In this document: one piece after another, positions 58,779-59,103 of the stretch
Layout: each line of letters opens with the position of its first letter
Numbering within the stretch: the first letter of the stretch is position 1
Source of the DNA: Candidatus Kerfeldbacteria bacterium
GTDB taxonomy: Bacteria; Patescibacteriota; Patescibacteriia; UBA9570
NCBI GenBank assembly: GCA_016182495.1
Contig: JACPGK010000005.1
Span: forward strand, 1-59,103
Direction: 5' to 3'
DNA length: 59,103 bases
Made by a program: the position numbers and the translations under genes
Notes under the pieces: generated by a model
What the model was told of the DNA's origin: nothing
The model's input: only the letters and a program-made list of their open reading frames with translations
Database searches by the model: none

Positions 58779-58807
58779 AGTATACCGTAGATTAAGAAAA
58801 TTGTTCA
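58779..58807 (-). promoter_or_regulatory. Protease promoter, leaderless type
   Basis: Minus-strand TGAACA (58807-58802), a 17-nt spacer, TATACT (58784-58779), then 8 nt to ATG 58770. Confidence 0.6.
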
Positions 58808-58827
58808 ACTTCTCACTTACACAAAAC

Positions 58828-58856
58828 TTGATTGATTGCGAAGATCTCCGTATACT
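58828..58856 (+). promoter_or_regulatory. Promoter of tRNA-Ser (GGA)
   Basis: TTGATT (58828-58833) and TATACT (58851-58856), spacer 17 nt; the start is about 10 nt before the tRNA. Confidence 0.6.
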
Positions 58857-58872
58857 GACTAACACTATTTTT

Positions 58873-58962
<90 letters not shown>

Positions 58963-58990
58963 TTTTACATTCAGCGAAATTGAAAGAGGT

Positions 58991-59015
58991 TGCCTCGGCG
59001 CTTCGCGCCTCGGCA
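58991..59015 (+). other. Hairpin after tRNA-Ser; remaining end of window unassigned
   Basis: TGCC-GGCGC (58991-59001, with TC between the blocks) pairs with GCGCC-GGCA (59005-59015), a 9-bp stem with a 2x2 mismatch and a TTC loop. No T-run follows, so it is not a typical terminator. A second small hairpin TGTGC-GAA-GCACA lies at 59089-59101. No coding frame is supported in 58961-59103. Confidence 0.35.
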
Positions 59016-59103
59016 TGGTATTTCCCCGCGAGAATCCAAGCATTTTTGAGGGGGAACGAAAGCGTCCGCTCGGCAATGCGGAAGTTCCTGTGCGAAGCAC
59101 AGA

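Overview
The window looks like part of a chromosome of a small-genome bacterium of the Candidate Phyla Radiation (Patescibacteria). This is inferred from gene content and style, not from a marker tree. Genes are tightly packed, with many 4-nt ATGA overlaps, tail-to-tail overlaps and almost no Shine-Dalgarno sites. Ribosomal protein S6 has a long acidic tail and EF-P has an unusual tip loop. There is an Elp3-type wobble-uridine enzyme, and many surface-glycan and envelope genes. No transposon, integrase, phage gene, rRNA or CRISPR array was seen.

Layout. 1-6593: a minus-strand operon with its own promoter (6565-6593) running bactofilin-like membrane protein, phosphomannomutase, gpmI, ABC ATPase, ABC-2 permease, murI, then a terminator. 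6571-8819: a divergent pair, a Trm9/ABH8-like methyltransferase and Elp3, that together predict an mcm5U34-type wobble modification. 8838-10576: a RelB/RelE toxin-antitoxin module with a palindromic operator-promoter, then two related genes of unknown function. 10631-12934: glyA-ychF. 12938-17611: a secreted protein, then an operon with a Trm11-like methyltransferase and membrane proteins. 17619-39540: a surface-polysaccharide locus of about 22 kb with a Wzx-like flippase, GT-C and GT-B/GT-A glycosyltransferases, nucleotide-sugar enzymes, SAM methyltransferases and asparagine synthetase. Within it, gmd, a ColD-type dehydratase (PLP lysine replaced by His188) and a GDP-fucose-synthase-like reductase predict a GDP-linked 3,6-dideoxyhexose such as colitose.

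39526-43827: rpsF-ssb-rpsR-efp with a structured leader, a MntA/HepT toxin-antitoxin pair, and pyruvate kinase. 43836-53537: a GT-C enzyme, a seven-repeat FG-GAP propeller protein, PEP synthase, and envelope proteins (a purple-acid-phosphatase-like enzyme, DedA, a DUF3048 protein). 53560-59103: three tRNA genes (Gly-CCC, Ser-UGA, Ser-GGA), a broken YbaK-type editing gene, a 20-residue cysteine-rich microprotein with its own strong bidirectional terminator, a DEAD-box helicase, and an S8 protease with a small partner.

The most striking window-wide signal is promoter placement. At eleven gene starts a good -10 box ends only 6-9 nt before the start codon, so the transcript would begin at or next to the start codon (leaderless mRNA). 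rpsF is the clear exception, with a long leader and a real Shine-Dalgarno. Glycolytic and gluconeogenic PEP enzymes (gpmI, pyk, ppsA) are also present. All functions are read from motifs by eye; no database search was run.
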